Of a stretch of 64,000 bases of DNA, positions 52,461-60,840 are shown piece after piece (positions within the stretch are counted from its first letter, which is position 1; the number at the start of each line of letters is the position of its first letter). The DNA is from Paenibacillus_E sp964253085 (GTDB taxonomy: Bacteria > Bacillota > Bacilli > Paenibacillales > NBRC-103111), in assembly GCF_964253085.1 (NCBI RefSeq), contig NZ_CAXUQH020000001.1, positions 5,084,001 through 5,148,000 on the forward strand. Direction: 5' to 3'. The translations under genes and the position numbers were made by a program. Under the pieces are notes generated by a model. The model saw only the letters and a list, made by a program, of their open reading frames with translations, ran no database searches and was not told the DNA's origin.

Positions 52461-52508
52461 TAAAAAGAAATAAAGAACTAAAGGCTATTAACTCACCTTT
52501 AGTTCTTT
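52461..52508 (-). terminator. Terminator overlapping the end of spoIVB
   Basis: Perfect 13-bp arms AAAGAACTAAAGG/CCTTTAGTTCTTT (52472-52484, 52496-52508), with the spoIVB stop codon in the loop, followed on the minus strand by ATTTCTTTTT. Confidence 0.75.
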
Positions 52509-53828
52509 GTCCGTGTTCCCAGATGTCGGCCGGAGGATGATTCCAGAGTCCTGAAGCATCCATTCGATAAAGCAGCCATAACCGCTAGTTGGATCATTCA
52601 CGAATACATGCGTGACCGCTCCGATCAATTTACCATTTTGAATAATTGGAGAGCCGCTCATACCCTGCACAATACCACCTGTTTTATCTAATAAACGTGG
52701 GTCCGTGATTTTGATAACCATGCCTTTCGTACCTGGAACGTCTTGTTTGGATACATGAACCACTTGGATATCGAATTTTTCTACTTTCTGACCTTCAAGC
52801 ACTGTATAGATTTGCGCTGGCCCTTCCTTCACTTCTTCAGCAAAAGCAACAGGAATCGCTTCTTTATCTAAGCTGTGATCAGGTGCTCCATACATTTTCC
52901 CAAAAATCCCGAAAGCCGTATTCCGTTCAATATTACCAATCACCTTGCTGTCCTTGTAAAGCGTAGCATGCTTTTCACCAGGATCCCCATTATGGCTTTT
53001 AGAAATCGACGTCACATTCGAATAGACAATGTCACCATCGCCTACAATAATGGGTGTCTGGGTATCCATATCCGTTATGACATGCCCAAGAGCCCCGTAG
53101 ACGCCTTGATCTGGTGCATAGAAGGTTAACGTCCCCACCCCTGCCGCTGAGTCGCGAATGTACAGACCCAAGCGATAAGACTTATCTACAACGTCATACA
53201 CGGGCTGCAGCTTCACAACAAGTTCTTGATTGTTTCTCAAAATTTGCAGAACAAGGGGATTTTTGCTTTCGCCTGATTTGGCCACCAGCTCTGCGACCTT
53301 ACTAACATCCTTAGAATCCTTGCCATTGATTTTGGTAATTAAATCACCAACTTGAATTTTCGCTTCTTCCCCAGGTGAAACTTTTTGTTCAGAGGCAACA
53401 GTCACCAAATGGTGACCTACAACCAAAATACCGGCAGACTTAATTTTCACACCGATTGTCTGGCCCCCTGGGATTACTTTTAAATCAGGTACGACATTCA
53501 CTTTGACAGTCTTGATCGGAATAGCTCCAAACAGCTTGAGCTTCATTTCCGTTTGCCCAGAATGATCGGATTGCAGAGAGATAGGTTCGTTCAAATTAAC
53601 TTGAAATGAGTGCTTGGCGTTGCCGTTTACCTTCACAATATCCGTATCCTTGACCGTAACCTGGGCACTGACCGGCATCGTTAACTGAAGCTGCTTCCCT
53701 TGTCCGCTGAACAAGCGGAGTTCTTGTGGAAAGGAGGCAAAGCTCTGAAAAGGCGGGGACATACTGACCAAGCAAACGAAGAAGACGAGCAAGAGTCCGA
53801 ACAATCTTTTTCTTTTGTTGGATTGCAC
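52488..53828 (-). CDS. spoIVB: SpoIVB serine peptidase
   Basis: A 446-residue S55 peptidase. Signal/anchor helix near residues 10-30, a PDZ domain (about 130-215, VGDLITKINGKDSKDVS), and the catalytic part with the Ser in GMSGSPIIQNGKLIGAVTHVFVNDPTSGYG. It is made in the forespore and cleaves SpoIVFA to trigger pro-SigK processing. The start is uncertain: a GTG with AAGGAG 10 nt upstream is preferred over a GTG three codons earlier. Directly upstream of spo0A as in Bacillus. Confidence 0.94.
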   Translation of the reverse strand: MQSNKRKRLFGLLLVFFVCLVSMSPPFQSFASFPQELRLFSGQGKQLQLTMPVSAQVTVKDTDIVKVNGNAKHSFQVNLNEPISLQSDHSGQTEMKLKLFGAIPIKTVKVNVVPDLKVIPGGQTIGVKIKSAGILVVGHHLVTVASEQKVSPGEEAKIQVGDLITKINGKDSKDVSKVAELVAKSGESKNPLVLQILRNNQELVVKLQPVYDVVDKSYRLGLYIRDSAAGVGTLTFYAPDQGVYGALGHVITDMDTQTPIIVGDGDIVYSNVTSISKSHNGDPGEKHATLYKDSKVIGNIERNTAFGIFGKMYGAPDHSLDKEAIPVAFAEEVKEGPAQIYTVLEGQKVEKFDIQVVHVSKQDVPGTKGMVIKITDPRLLDKTGGIVQGMSGSPIIQNGKLIGAVTHVFVNDPTSGYGCFIEWMLQDSGIILRPTSGNTDKELKVS

Positions 53829-53946
53829 TATCAACACGCTCCTTCAAAATTCCTTGAGCCCTGACGAATAACCTCGTCAATTGCGTACCTATAAGTTAAC
53901 CCCAGTCCCCTTCTTTTATAACTGTAAATGATGACTATCTATACTT

Positions 53947-55674
53947 TCATACCCTTGCTTTCTTATTTTTTGCCATGGTAAGCATTTCTCCAGCATGATG
54001 AAGCGTTGTTTCTGTCACTTCTACACCGCCAAGCATCCTCGCCAGCTCTTCAATTCGGCCAGCATCTGGCATATCTTGAACACGCGTGAACGTCCGCTCT
54101 TGATCCACTTCTTTCCGTATATAGAAATGAACATCTGCGAAACTTGCAACCTGAGGCAAATGAGTAATGGAGAAGACTTGACAGCTTTGCGAAAGAACAG
54201 ACATTTTCTCAGCTATCGCTTGTGCAGCTCGTCCGCTAACCCCCGTATCAACTTCATCGAATACGAGCACTGGAATTTGGTCAATCCGTGCAAAAATAGC
54301 TTTCATTGCGAGCATAATACGGGAGAGCTCTCCACCTGAGGCAATTTTACTTAATCCACGCAGTGGTTCTCCTGGGTTAGGTGCCATGAGAAACTCAACT
54401 TGATCAATGCCTTGTCTGTTAAAGCGCACCTTATTTCCATCCACCTCTACGCCGCGGTCATCGATTATATGAGCAATCTGAACTCGGAACTGTGTCCGTT
54501 CCATTTGAAGATCACGCAACTCATGTTCAATTTGGGCAGAGAGATCACTTGCTATACCTTTACGCAGATTAGATAGGTCTAGCGCATGCACACCAACTTG
54601 CTTCTCAGCAAGTAGAAGCTTTTCTTCTAATTTACGAATAATTTCATCTTTATTTTCAATCGTATCAACTTCATTTTTGATCTTCTCTAAATAGCTTAGA
54701 ATCTCTTTAATATTCTCCCCATATTTTCGGCGGAGAGACGTGATGGTATCTAATCTTTGTTCAATAAAATCTAAACGAGATGAATTGAATTCAATGCTGT
54801 CGCGATAGTCTCTGATTTGATAAGCTGCATCTTCCAACTGGTAAAAGGCTGATTGCGCCTGTTCAAGAATCGGGCCCAAATTCGTCGGATCTAGCTGCAC
54901 AATATCCTGAAGACGTGATACTGCTTTACCAGCAGCATCGAGTCCTCGGTTTGTGGCATAGAGAAAATCATAAGCTTCGGATGAGCTTTGATAAAGCTTC
55001 TCCGCATTAGCTAACTTGCGCTTCTCCTCAGCTAAGGTCTCATCTTCGCCTAATTTCAGCTTGGCTGATGATATCTCTTCAATTTGGAACCGATAAAGGT
55101 CTAACATTTGAAGCGCTTGCTTGCTCGTTTCTTGAAGATCGTTCAGCTCTTTTTGGAGCTTCATATACTGATCATAGCTAGCTTGATACGTCATCTTCGC
55201 CGACTCAATCTCAGCATCCCCGAATAAATCCAGGGAATGAATATGCTCGTCCACATGAAGCAGTGATTGATGCTCATGTTGACCATGAATATTAACGAGC
55301 CATTCTCCCGTCTTGCGCAACATCGTCATATTCACAAGCTGACCATTAATCCGACTCGAACTTTTGCCTGTCGCCGTAATTTCACGTCGAATAATGAGGT
55401 GCTCGGAAGCATCAGATTCAATCCCCAACTCTGTAAGCGTATGCCAAACTGGATGAGAAGCAGGTAAGTCAAACATGGCTTCAATCTCTGCTTTATCAGC
55501 ACCATAACGTACTAATTCCGAAGAACCTCTACCACCGACAATCAGTGTTAACGCATCTATGATGATCGATTTCCCAGCGCCAGTTTCCCCTGTAAGGACG
55601 TGAAAACCTGCTTTAAACCGAATATGTACATGTTCAATGACAGCTAAATTACGAATTGAAAGCTCTGTAAGCAT
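53947..55674 (-). CDS. recN: DNA repair protein RecN
   Basis: A 575-residue SMC-like ATPase. Walker A GETGAGKS near residue 30, a long coiled coil (about 150-380), the ABC signature LSKIASGGELSRIMLAM, and Walker B PVLVFDEVDTGVSG. RecN holds DNA ends during double-strand break repair. It lies between argR and spoIVB, the usual Bacillus order. ATG with AGGAGG upstream. Confidence 0.96.
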   Translation of the reverse strand: MLTELSIRNLAVIEHVHIRFKAGFHVLTGETGAGKSIIIDALTLIVGGRGSSELVRYGADKAEIEAMFDLPASHPVWHTLTELGIESDASEHLIIRREITATGKSSSRINGQLVNMTMLRKTGEWLVNIHGQHEHQSLLHVDEHIHSLDLFGDAEIESAKMTYQASYDQYMKLQKELNDLQETSKQALQMLDLYRFQIEEISSAKLKLGEDETLAEEKRKLANAEKLYQSSSEAYDFLYATNRGLDAAGKAVSRLQDIVQLDPTNLGPILEQAQSAFYQLEDAAYQIRDYRDSIEFNSSRLDFIEQRLDTITSLRRKYGENIKEILSYLEKIKNEVDTIENKDEIIRKLEEKLLLAEKQVGVHALDLSNLRKGIASDLSAQIEHELRDLQMERTQFRVQIAHIIDDRGVEVDGNKVRFNRQGIDQVEFLMAPNPGEPLRGLSKIASGGELSRIMLAMKAIFARIDQIPVLVFDEVDTGVSGRAAQAIAEKMSVLSQSCQVFSITHLPQVASFADVHFYIRKEVDQERTFTRVQDMPDAGRIEELARMLGGVEVTETTLHHAGEMLTMAKNKKARV

Positions 55675-55689
55675 GAACGCCTCCTGATT

Positions 55690-56139
55690 TTATGATAATA
55701 AGGACATGACTTCATTTACAAAAGTTACGCTATTCTCTTTCCCGCGGCAAATGACAAGAATCGTATCATCTCCACAGATGGTTCCCATGACGCCATTCCA
55801 CTCCAAATTATCTATTAAAGCGCAAATCGTATTCGCGGTGCCTGGCAAGCATTTCATAACAACCAAATTATCCGTATAATCAATGCTGACAAAATGGTCA
55901 CTTAACGCCCGACGAAGCCGCTGCATGGGATTAAAGCGCTGATCTGCCGGCATGGAATACTTATATCTGCCATCATCCAGCGGAACTTTAATGAGATGGA
56001 GTTCCTTGATGTCCCTCGAAACTGTTGCCTGAGTTACATGAAATCCTGCCGCGCGCAGCGCTTCAACTAATTCATCCTGTGTTTCAATCTCATGGTTTGT
56101 AATAATTTCTCTAATTTTTACATGCCTTTGACCCTTCAT
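55690..56139 (-). CDS. argR: Arginine repressor ArgR/AhrC
   Basis: A 149-residue repressor. Winged helix (HVKIREIITNHEIETQDELVEALRAAGFHVTQATVSRDIKEL) and C-terminal arginine-binding oligomerisation domain (GTANTICALIDNLEWNGVMGTICGDDTILVICR). It represses arginine synthesis and activates its breakdown. It starts 3 nt after the preceding stop codon. Confidence 0.95.
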   Translation of the reverse strand: MKGQRHVKIREIITNHEIETQDELVEALRAAGFHVTQATVSRDIKELHLIKVPLDDGRYKYSMPADQRFNPMQRLRRALSDHFVSIDYTDNLVVMKCLPGTANTICALIDNLEWNGVMGTICGDDTILVICRGKENSVTFVNEVMSLLS

Positions 56140-56141
56140 CC

Positions 56142-56594
56142 TTACACCTCTATGTGAAAAGTGATTTTTTTGATTTTGCTAACGGTCATATCAACGTAAA
56201 GGATACCCTGTGCCTCAGGATAAATGAGGGTGTAGGGCAGCAGCATATCACGCACAGCGCTCCCTGTCATCTCCAGTGGTTTACGTTCTTTCGCCACTTT
56301 CACAAGATAAACATGATCTTCCTTTTGCACAAAATAATCGATAAATAAGCGGCTTTCCAGCTGATCTCTCTCGCCAATTGTCATGGTAATTGGAATTTTG
56401 GTCTTGCCAGCAAGCACATCAAAACCAGCAGCTTCAAGCAGATCAACAACATCGTCCTGAGGAATATTTACCTGCCTTGGAATTCGACCTCTTCCTTGAG
56501 TTGAACCTCCCAGCCACTTTTGAAATCGCCAAATGACTAGACAAACAACAACGATCAGGATTAACAAAATGACTCTTACATCGCCTTGTTCCAT
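56142..56594 (-). CDS. Membrane-anchored protein of unknown function, possible degenerate nuclease fold
   Basis: A 150-residue protein with an N-terminal transmembrane helix (about residues 6-27) and a soluble domain. The domain order (AAGFDVLAGKTKIPITMTIGE, then FIDYFVQKEDHVYLVKVAKER, then VRDMLLPYTLIYPEAQGILYVDM) recalls the PD-(D/E)xK nuclease fold, with the Asp present but the usual ExK replaced by KVAK. I infer a non-catalytic relative at most. It is directly upstream of argR. Start with GAGG 8 nt upstream. Confidence 0.75.
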   Translation of the reverse strand: MEQGDVRVILLILIVVVCLVIWRFQKWLGGSTQGRGRIPRQVNIPQDDVVDLLEAAGFDVLAGKTKIPITMTIGERDQLESRLFIDYFVQKEDHVYLVKVAKERKPLEMTGSAVRDMLLPYTLIYPEAQGILYVDMTVSKIKKITFHIEV

Positions 56595-56649
56595 GTCCTT
56601 CACCTCGCCATAGTATTCGCGAATCCGACAGGAGAATCCTTTCTGTTAA

Positions 56650-56702
56650 GTGAAAAAACCCATCTCAGGGCCGCAAAAGGCGTTCTCAAAGATGAGTTTA
56701 TT
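56650..56702 (-). terminator. Terminator at the end of tlyA
   Basis: Minus-strand arms AACtCATCT and GAGATGgGTT around a long loop, followed by TTTTTTC. The 5' arm begins at the tlyA stop. Confidence 0.6.
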
Positions 56703-57528
56703 TTCCGTGTAATTTCTGAGACTCTTTAACAGTCTCGGCAATGAGAGCTTTGATCGAAGATGGTGCTGCAAGCGACGCTTCCGTCTCGTTGCTCGACCAG
56801 TACGCAAGGAATTCAATGTTCCCTTCACCACCGGTTATTGGCGAGTAAGTGAGTCCCCTCAAGCGAAATCCGAGCTCCTCAGCAAATGAAAGAACCGTTG
56901 TCAACACGTCAATGTGCACATCCGTGTCTCGCACAACTCCCGACTTGCCAACTTTCTCTCGACCTGCTTCGAATTGCGGTTTAATCAAAGCAACAACATG
57001 TCCCTGATCCCCTAGGATTTCCTTAAGTGGTGGCAGGATAATACGAAGTGAAATGAACGAAACGTCAATACTGGCAAAGGTAGGCCTCGGACCGTTCAAA
57101 TCCTCCAATTTCGTGTAACGGAAATTCGTTCGCTCCATGACGTGTACACGCTCATCATTGCGCAGCGACCAATCCAATTGATTGTAGCCAACATCGACAG
57201 CATACACGGAGGCCGCACCATTTTGCAGCGCACAATCTGTGAAGCCGCCCGTGGAAGCCCCAATGTCCAGCATAACTGCATCGTGTAAGTCGATTTCGAA
57301 ATGCTTTAACGCCTTCTCCAGCTTTAATCCGCCACGACTCACGTAAGGATGCAGTGCGCCTTTTACTTTCAGTACGGCTTTCCGACTGATCTTCATTCCG
57401 GCTTTATCAGCTGGCTCTTCATCCGCAAAAACAAGGCCTGCCATAATGGCGGCCTTTGCCTTTTCTCTGCTTTCAAAATATCCTTGCTCAAGTAGCAATA
57501 AGTCTAATCTTTCTTTATCCGAGGACAT
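56698..57528 (-). CDS. tlyA: TlyA-family rRNA 2'-O-methyltransferase / YqxC
   Basis: A 276-residue protein: N-terminal S4 domain (ERLDLLLLEQGYFESREKAKAAIMAG) and a FtsJ-like methyltransferase with SAM motif LDIGASTGGFTDCALQNGA and KPQFEAGREKVGKSG. TlyA of mycobacteria methylates 16S and 23S rRNA; the Bacillus homologue is YqxC. The ATG of MSSDKER was chosen; a TTG eight codons earlier overlaps its ribosome binding site. Confidence 0.92.
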   Translation of the reverse strand: MSSDKERLDLLLLEQGYFESREKAKAAIMAGLVFADEEPADKAGMKISRKAVLKVKGALHPYVSRGGLKLEKALKHFEIDLHDAVMLDIGASTGGFTDCALQNGAASVYAVDVGYNQLDWSLRNDERVHVMERTNFRYTKLEDLNGPRPTFASIDVSFISLRIILPPLKEILGDQGHVVALIKPQFEAGREKVGKSGVVRDTDVHIDVLTTVLSFAEELGFRLRGLTYSPITGGEGNIEFLAYWSSNETEASLAAPSSIKALIAETVKESQKLHGK

Positions 57529-57561
57529 ATATAATGTGTTGCTCCTATTCAAAATCGGTTA

Positions 57562-59454
57562 CTAGACCTTCGCTCGTAGGACCTTACGAGGTACTAGCTT
57601 CTTCACTTCGGTAATCAAGTGGTGGGCAGTTAACCCAACCTCTTCGCGTTGTTCAGGCACACTGCCATGCTCTACGAAGTAGTCTTGAATCCCCATCAAT
57701 TCAACCTGCAAACCAACAATCCGCTTCTCTGCGTAGAATTCCAATACCGCGCTTCCGTAACCACCTTGGATTGAACCTTCTTCCATCGTGATCACTGGCA
57801 TCGATTCCTTCGCTAGTTGCAGCAAATAAGCTTCATCCAACGGTTTAATAAATCTCGCGTTCACAACACGAAGTTCAATACCTTCTTGAGCCAGCTGAGC
57901 GGCTGCTTCCTCTGCAACTTGAACCATCGGTCCAACAGCAAGAACTGCAGCATAATCACCCTCACGTACAGTTTCCCAAGTACCGAGTGGAATTGCCTTT
58001 GGAGCCTCATCAATAGGAGCACCAGTGCCATTAATACGCGGATAACGATACGCAATCGGACCATCATTATATTCAAGAGCCGTTTGCATCATATCACGCA
58101 ATTCCTTCTCATCCTTTGGCATCATTAAGACCATGTTAGGAATTGTTCGCAAAAATGAAATATCATAAACCCCTTGATGTGTTTCGCCATCCGGACCAAC
58201 GAAGCCAGAACGATCGATTGCGAAGGTTACATTTAATTTAGGACGACAAATATCGTGAACTACTTGATCATACGCACGCTGCAAGAACGTTGAATATACG
58301 GCGAATACTGGCTTCAAACCTTCACTCGCGAGTCCTGCACATAATGTAGCCGCATGCTGCTCCGCAATACCAACATCAATCATTCGACTCGGAAATTGCT
58401 TCGCAAATTTCAATAATCCAGATCCACCTGGCATTGCAGGCGTAACGGCAACCACACGAGAGTCCTTCTCACCAAGCTCAATTAACGTATCTCCGAAAAC
58501 TTGTGTATACATGGGCGGTCCAGAAGACTTAAGAACTTGACCTGACTCCATTTTGTAGGGCCCTAAGCCATGCCAAGTATGGGAATCGTTCTCCGCGGGT
58601 TTGTAACCTTTCCCCTTGGTCGTAACGACATGAATCAGCACAGGGCCAGCAACCTTCTCAGCCTGTTTCAACGTATCCATCAACACTTGTAAGTTATGTC
58701 CATCCACAGGACCAATATAAGTAAAGCCTAGTTCTTCAAACCATACGCCATTCAAAACAAAATATTTAAGACTATCCTTCAGCTTCTCCGCTGTTTTGGC
58801 CAGCGTTCCACCGATGGCAGGAATTTTCTTCAGTAAATATTCGACTTCCTCTTTAGCTTTCAAATAATGACGGTCCGAACGAATTTTGCTTAAATAATTA
58901 TGAAGAGCCCCTACGTTGGGCGCAATCGACATTTCATTGTCATTCAGAATGACCGTAATATTCTTCTTCTCGTGACCAATATGATTCATGGCTTCTAATG
59001 CCATGCCGCCTGTAAGCGCACCATCACCAATGATAGCAACAACCTTATTATGCTCGCCCTTGAGATCACGCGCCATTGCCATACCCATGGCAGCTGACAG
59101 GGAAGTACTACTATGTCCTGCTTCCCAGACATCATGCTCGCTCTCGGAACGCTTAATAAACCCGCAGAGCCCTTTGTACTTGCGTAATGTATCGAACTTG
59201 TCTTTACGTCCAGTCAAAATTTTGTGTACATACGCCTGGTGACCCACATCAAAAATCAGTTTATCATACGGGCTGTGAAACATGGTGTGTAAAGCTATCG
59301 TGAGTTCAACCACGCCTAAGTTCGGGGCTAGATGTCCACCAGTAACGGAAAGCTTCTCAATAAGAAATTGACGGATTTCTCCTGCCAATTCTTCGAGCTC
59401 CGTCAAGGATAACCGCTTCAAATCTGCAGGCCGATTGATTTGTTCGAGCAGCAC
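57562..59454 (-). CDS. dxs: 1-deoxy-D-xylulose-5-phosphate synthase
   Basis: A 630-residue TPP enzyme. GGHLAPNLGVVELTIALH, VGHQAYVHKILTGR, TPP/Mg site GDGALTGGMALEAMNHIG...NDNEMSIAPNVG, and DRSGFVGPDGETHQGVYD. It starts the MEP isoprenoid pathway, followed by ispA upstream in the same direction. GTG start with GAGG 8 nt upstream. An extended -10 promoter and the structured repeat copy B lie between ispA and dxs, so it can also be expressed separately. Confidence 0.96.
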   Translation of the reverse strand: MLLEQINRPADLKRLSLTELEELAGEIRQFLIEKLSVTGGHLAPNLGVVELTIALHTMFHSPYDKLIFDVGHQAYVHKILTGRKDKFDTLRKYKGLCGFIKRSESEHDVWEAGHSSTSLSAAMGMAMARDLKGEHNKVVAIIGDGALTGGMALEAMNHIGHEKKNITVILNDNEMSIAPNVGALHNYLSKIRSDRHYLKAKEEVEYLLKKIPAIGGTLAKTAEKLKDSLKYFVLNGVWFEELGFTYIGPVDGHNLQVLMDTLKQAEKVAGPVLIHVVTTKGKGYKPAENDSHTWHGLGPYKMESGQVLKSSGPPMYTQVFGDTLIELGEKDSRVVAVTPAMPGGSGLLKFAKQFPSRMIDVGIAEQHAATLCAGLASEGLKPVFAVYSTFLQRAYDQVVHDICRPKLNVTFAIDRSGFVGPDGETHQGVYDISFLRTIPNMVLMMPKDEKELRDMMQTALEYNDGPIAYRYPRINGTGAPIDEAPKAIPLGTWETVREGDYAAVLAVGPMVQVAEEAAAQLAQEGIELRVVNARFIKPLDEAYLLQLAKESMPVITMEEGSIQGGYGSAVLEFYAEKRIVGLQVELMGIQDYFVEHGSVPEQREEVGLTAHHLITEVKKLVPRKVLRAKV

Positions 59455-59497
59455 GCTTGTTTCCTCACTTTCAATGTGAAAATACTAAGATTTCACC

Positions 59498-59506
59498 ATT
59501 ATATCA
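59498..59506 (-). promoter_or_regulatory. Extended -10 promoter of dxs
   Basis: TGATATAAT on the minus strand, a perfect extended -10 element, 44 nt before the dxs GTG. No clear -35. Confidence 0.5.
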
Positions 59507-59530
59507 TATTATTGGGTAATTCGTGTGATT

Positions 59531-59635
59531 AAACCTCTATCGAGGCAACTCAATGATGAGCGACCGCGTTTATAGGTAGGTTTCATCGCCAATTAGAAGA
59601 TGTTTTCGTGAAGTGAAAACGTATTTCTAATGTGG
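59531..59635. repeat. Structured repeat element, copy B
   Basis: Same order of blocks as copy A at 45801-45911: hairpin 1 CCTC-TATC-GAGG (59534-59545), GAGCGACCGCGTTT, ATCGCCAAT, then hairpin 2 with outer arms ATTAGAA/TTCTAAT (59592-59598, 59625-59631) and inner arms GTTTTC/GAAAAC (59602-59607, 59615-59620). In both copies the element sits upstream of a minus-strand gene (dxs or lpdV) in the same orientation, 28-45 nt before its -10 box. Confidence 0.8.
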
Positions 59636-59678
59636 AAAAACTACCTTCCGGTATGGCATACAATTTGTATATTTATGT

Positions 59679-60587
59679 TTAATGATCCCGTTTCATCAGG
59701 TAATCTGCGATCTGCAGCAACCGTTCAGGGTTCGGTATGTTGGATCGAATTAATGCCTCTTTCGCTTGACTCGTCAGCTCTTGCACTTTCTGCTCAGAAG
59801 CTTCCATGCCGATAAAATAAGGGAATGTCACCTTCTGCTGCTTCTCATCGCTCTTCACAGGCTTACCTAGTTTCGCTTCATCTCCGATAATATCCAAAAT
59901 ATCATCTTGAATTTGAAAAGCAAGTCCAAGTGCGTGTCCAAATTCACTGAGCGCTTCCAATTGCGTTTCAGATGCCCCAGCAATATGCCCGCCAGCACGC
60001 AATGAGAACACAATAAGATCACTCGTTTTGTGTGTATGAATATAAGTAAGCTCTTCCAACTTGGTTAAACCTTGTTCTCCTAACATATCCGCTGCTTGGC
60101 CGCCAACCATGCCACGAGCACCTGCCAGCACGGCAAGCTCTTCGGTAATGGCTAGCACGCGTTCAGCAGGAACACCAAATCTTTTGTGTGATTGCGTAAC
60201 GCAGAAGAAGGCGTGCGTAAGCAGCGCATCGCCAGCAAGAATAGCCATTGCCTCACCATAAACTTTGTGATTCGTTAACTTGCCTCTCCGATAATCATCA
60301 TTATCCATCGCTGGCAGATCATCATGGACTAAGGAATAGGTATGAACCAATTCGATGGCTAGCGCAACAGGCATAGCAGATTCAAGGGAGCCCCCAAGCG
60401 ACTCTGCAGCAGCTAGAACCATAATAGGACGCAGTCGTTTACCGCCTGCCATCAAGGAGTAGTCCATAGACTCACGTAAAGAAGCTGGTACCTCCCAGGC
60501 AGTTGGCAATGATTGACGCAATGCAGCTTCAACCAATTCAGCATGGGAAGCGATGTATGTATGAATAGTAGACGTCGTGTTATTCAA
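59679..60587 (-). CDS. ispA: Farnesyl diphosphate synthase / short-chain polyprenyl synthetase
   Basis: A 302-residue trans-prenyltransferase. First Asp-rich motif VHDDLPAMDND and second FQIQDDILD, plus GGKRLRP. It condenses IPP with DMAPP and GPP to farnesyl diphosphate. TTG start with AAGGGG upstream, 1 nt after the xseB stop, so xseA-xseB-ispA are coupled. Confidence 0.94.
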   Translation of the reverse strand: MNNTTSTIHTYIASHAELVEAALRQSLPTAWEVPASLRESMDYSLMAGGKRLRPIMVLAAAESLGGSLESAMPVALAIELVHTYSLVHDDLPAMDNDDYRRGKLTNHKVYGEAMAILAGDALLTHAFFCVTQSHKRFGVPAERVLAITEELAVLAGARGMVGGQAADMLGEQGLTKLEELTYIHTHKTSDLIVFSLRAGGHIAGASETQLEALSEFGHALGLAFQIQDDILDIIGDEAKLGKPVKSDEKQQKVTFPYFIGMEASEQKVQELTSQAKEALIRSNIPNPERLLQIADYLMKRDH

Positions 60588-60588
60588 A

Positions 60589-60840
60589 CTAATTCCCCTT
60601 ATCTTCCAAGACAGGCTGGAAAGGCTTCCTTGTTACCCCAGCTTCCCCTTCAACCAGCATCTCAATTTTCTTCTCCACTTGCTCCAGCTTAACGCCGCAT
60701 AAATGGGAGAGTCTTACACCTTCTTGATACAGTTCAATTGCTTTCTCTAAGGGAACGTCGCCGCTCTCCAACTGACTTACGATACGCTCTAGCTGCTCGA
60801 TTGCCATTTCAAAACTTACTTCCGTTTCACTTGTTGACAT
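60589..60840 (-). CDS. xseB: Exodeoxyribonuclease VII small subunit
   Basis: An 83-residue XseB: FEMAIEQLERIVSQLESGDVPLEKAIELYQEGVRLSHLCGVKLEQVEKKIEML is the family pattern. It forms the small subunit around XseA. Start MSTSETE with GGAGG upstream, overlapping the xseA end by 14 nt. Confidence 0.95.
   Translation of the reverse strand: MSTSETEVSFEMAIEQLERIVSQLESGDVPLEKAIELYQEGVRLSHLCGVKLEQVEKKIEMLVEGEAGVTRKPFQPVLEDKGN

Noticed and set aside
53838..53946. Possible SigF/SigG promoter for spoIVB
   Set aside because: Only partial matches (TTATA and GGTTAACTT) with uncertain spacing; not strong enough to list.
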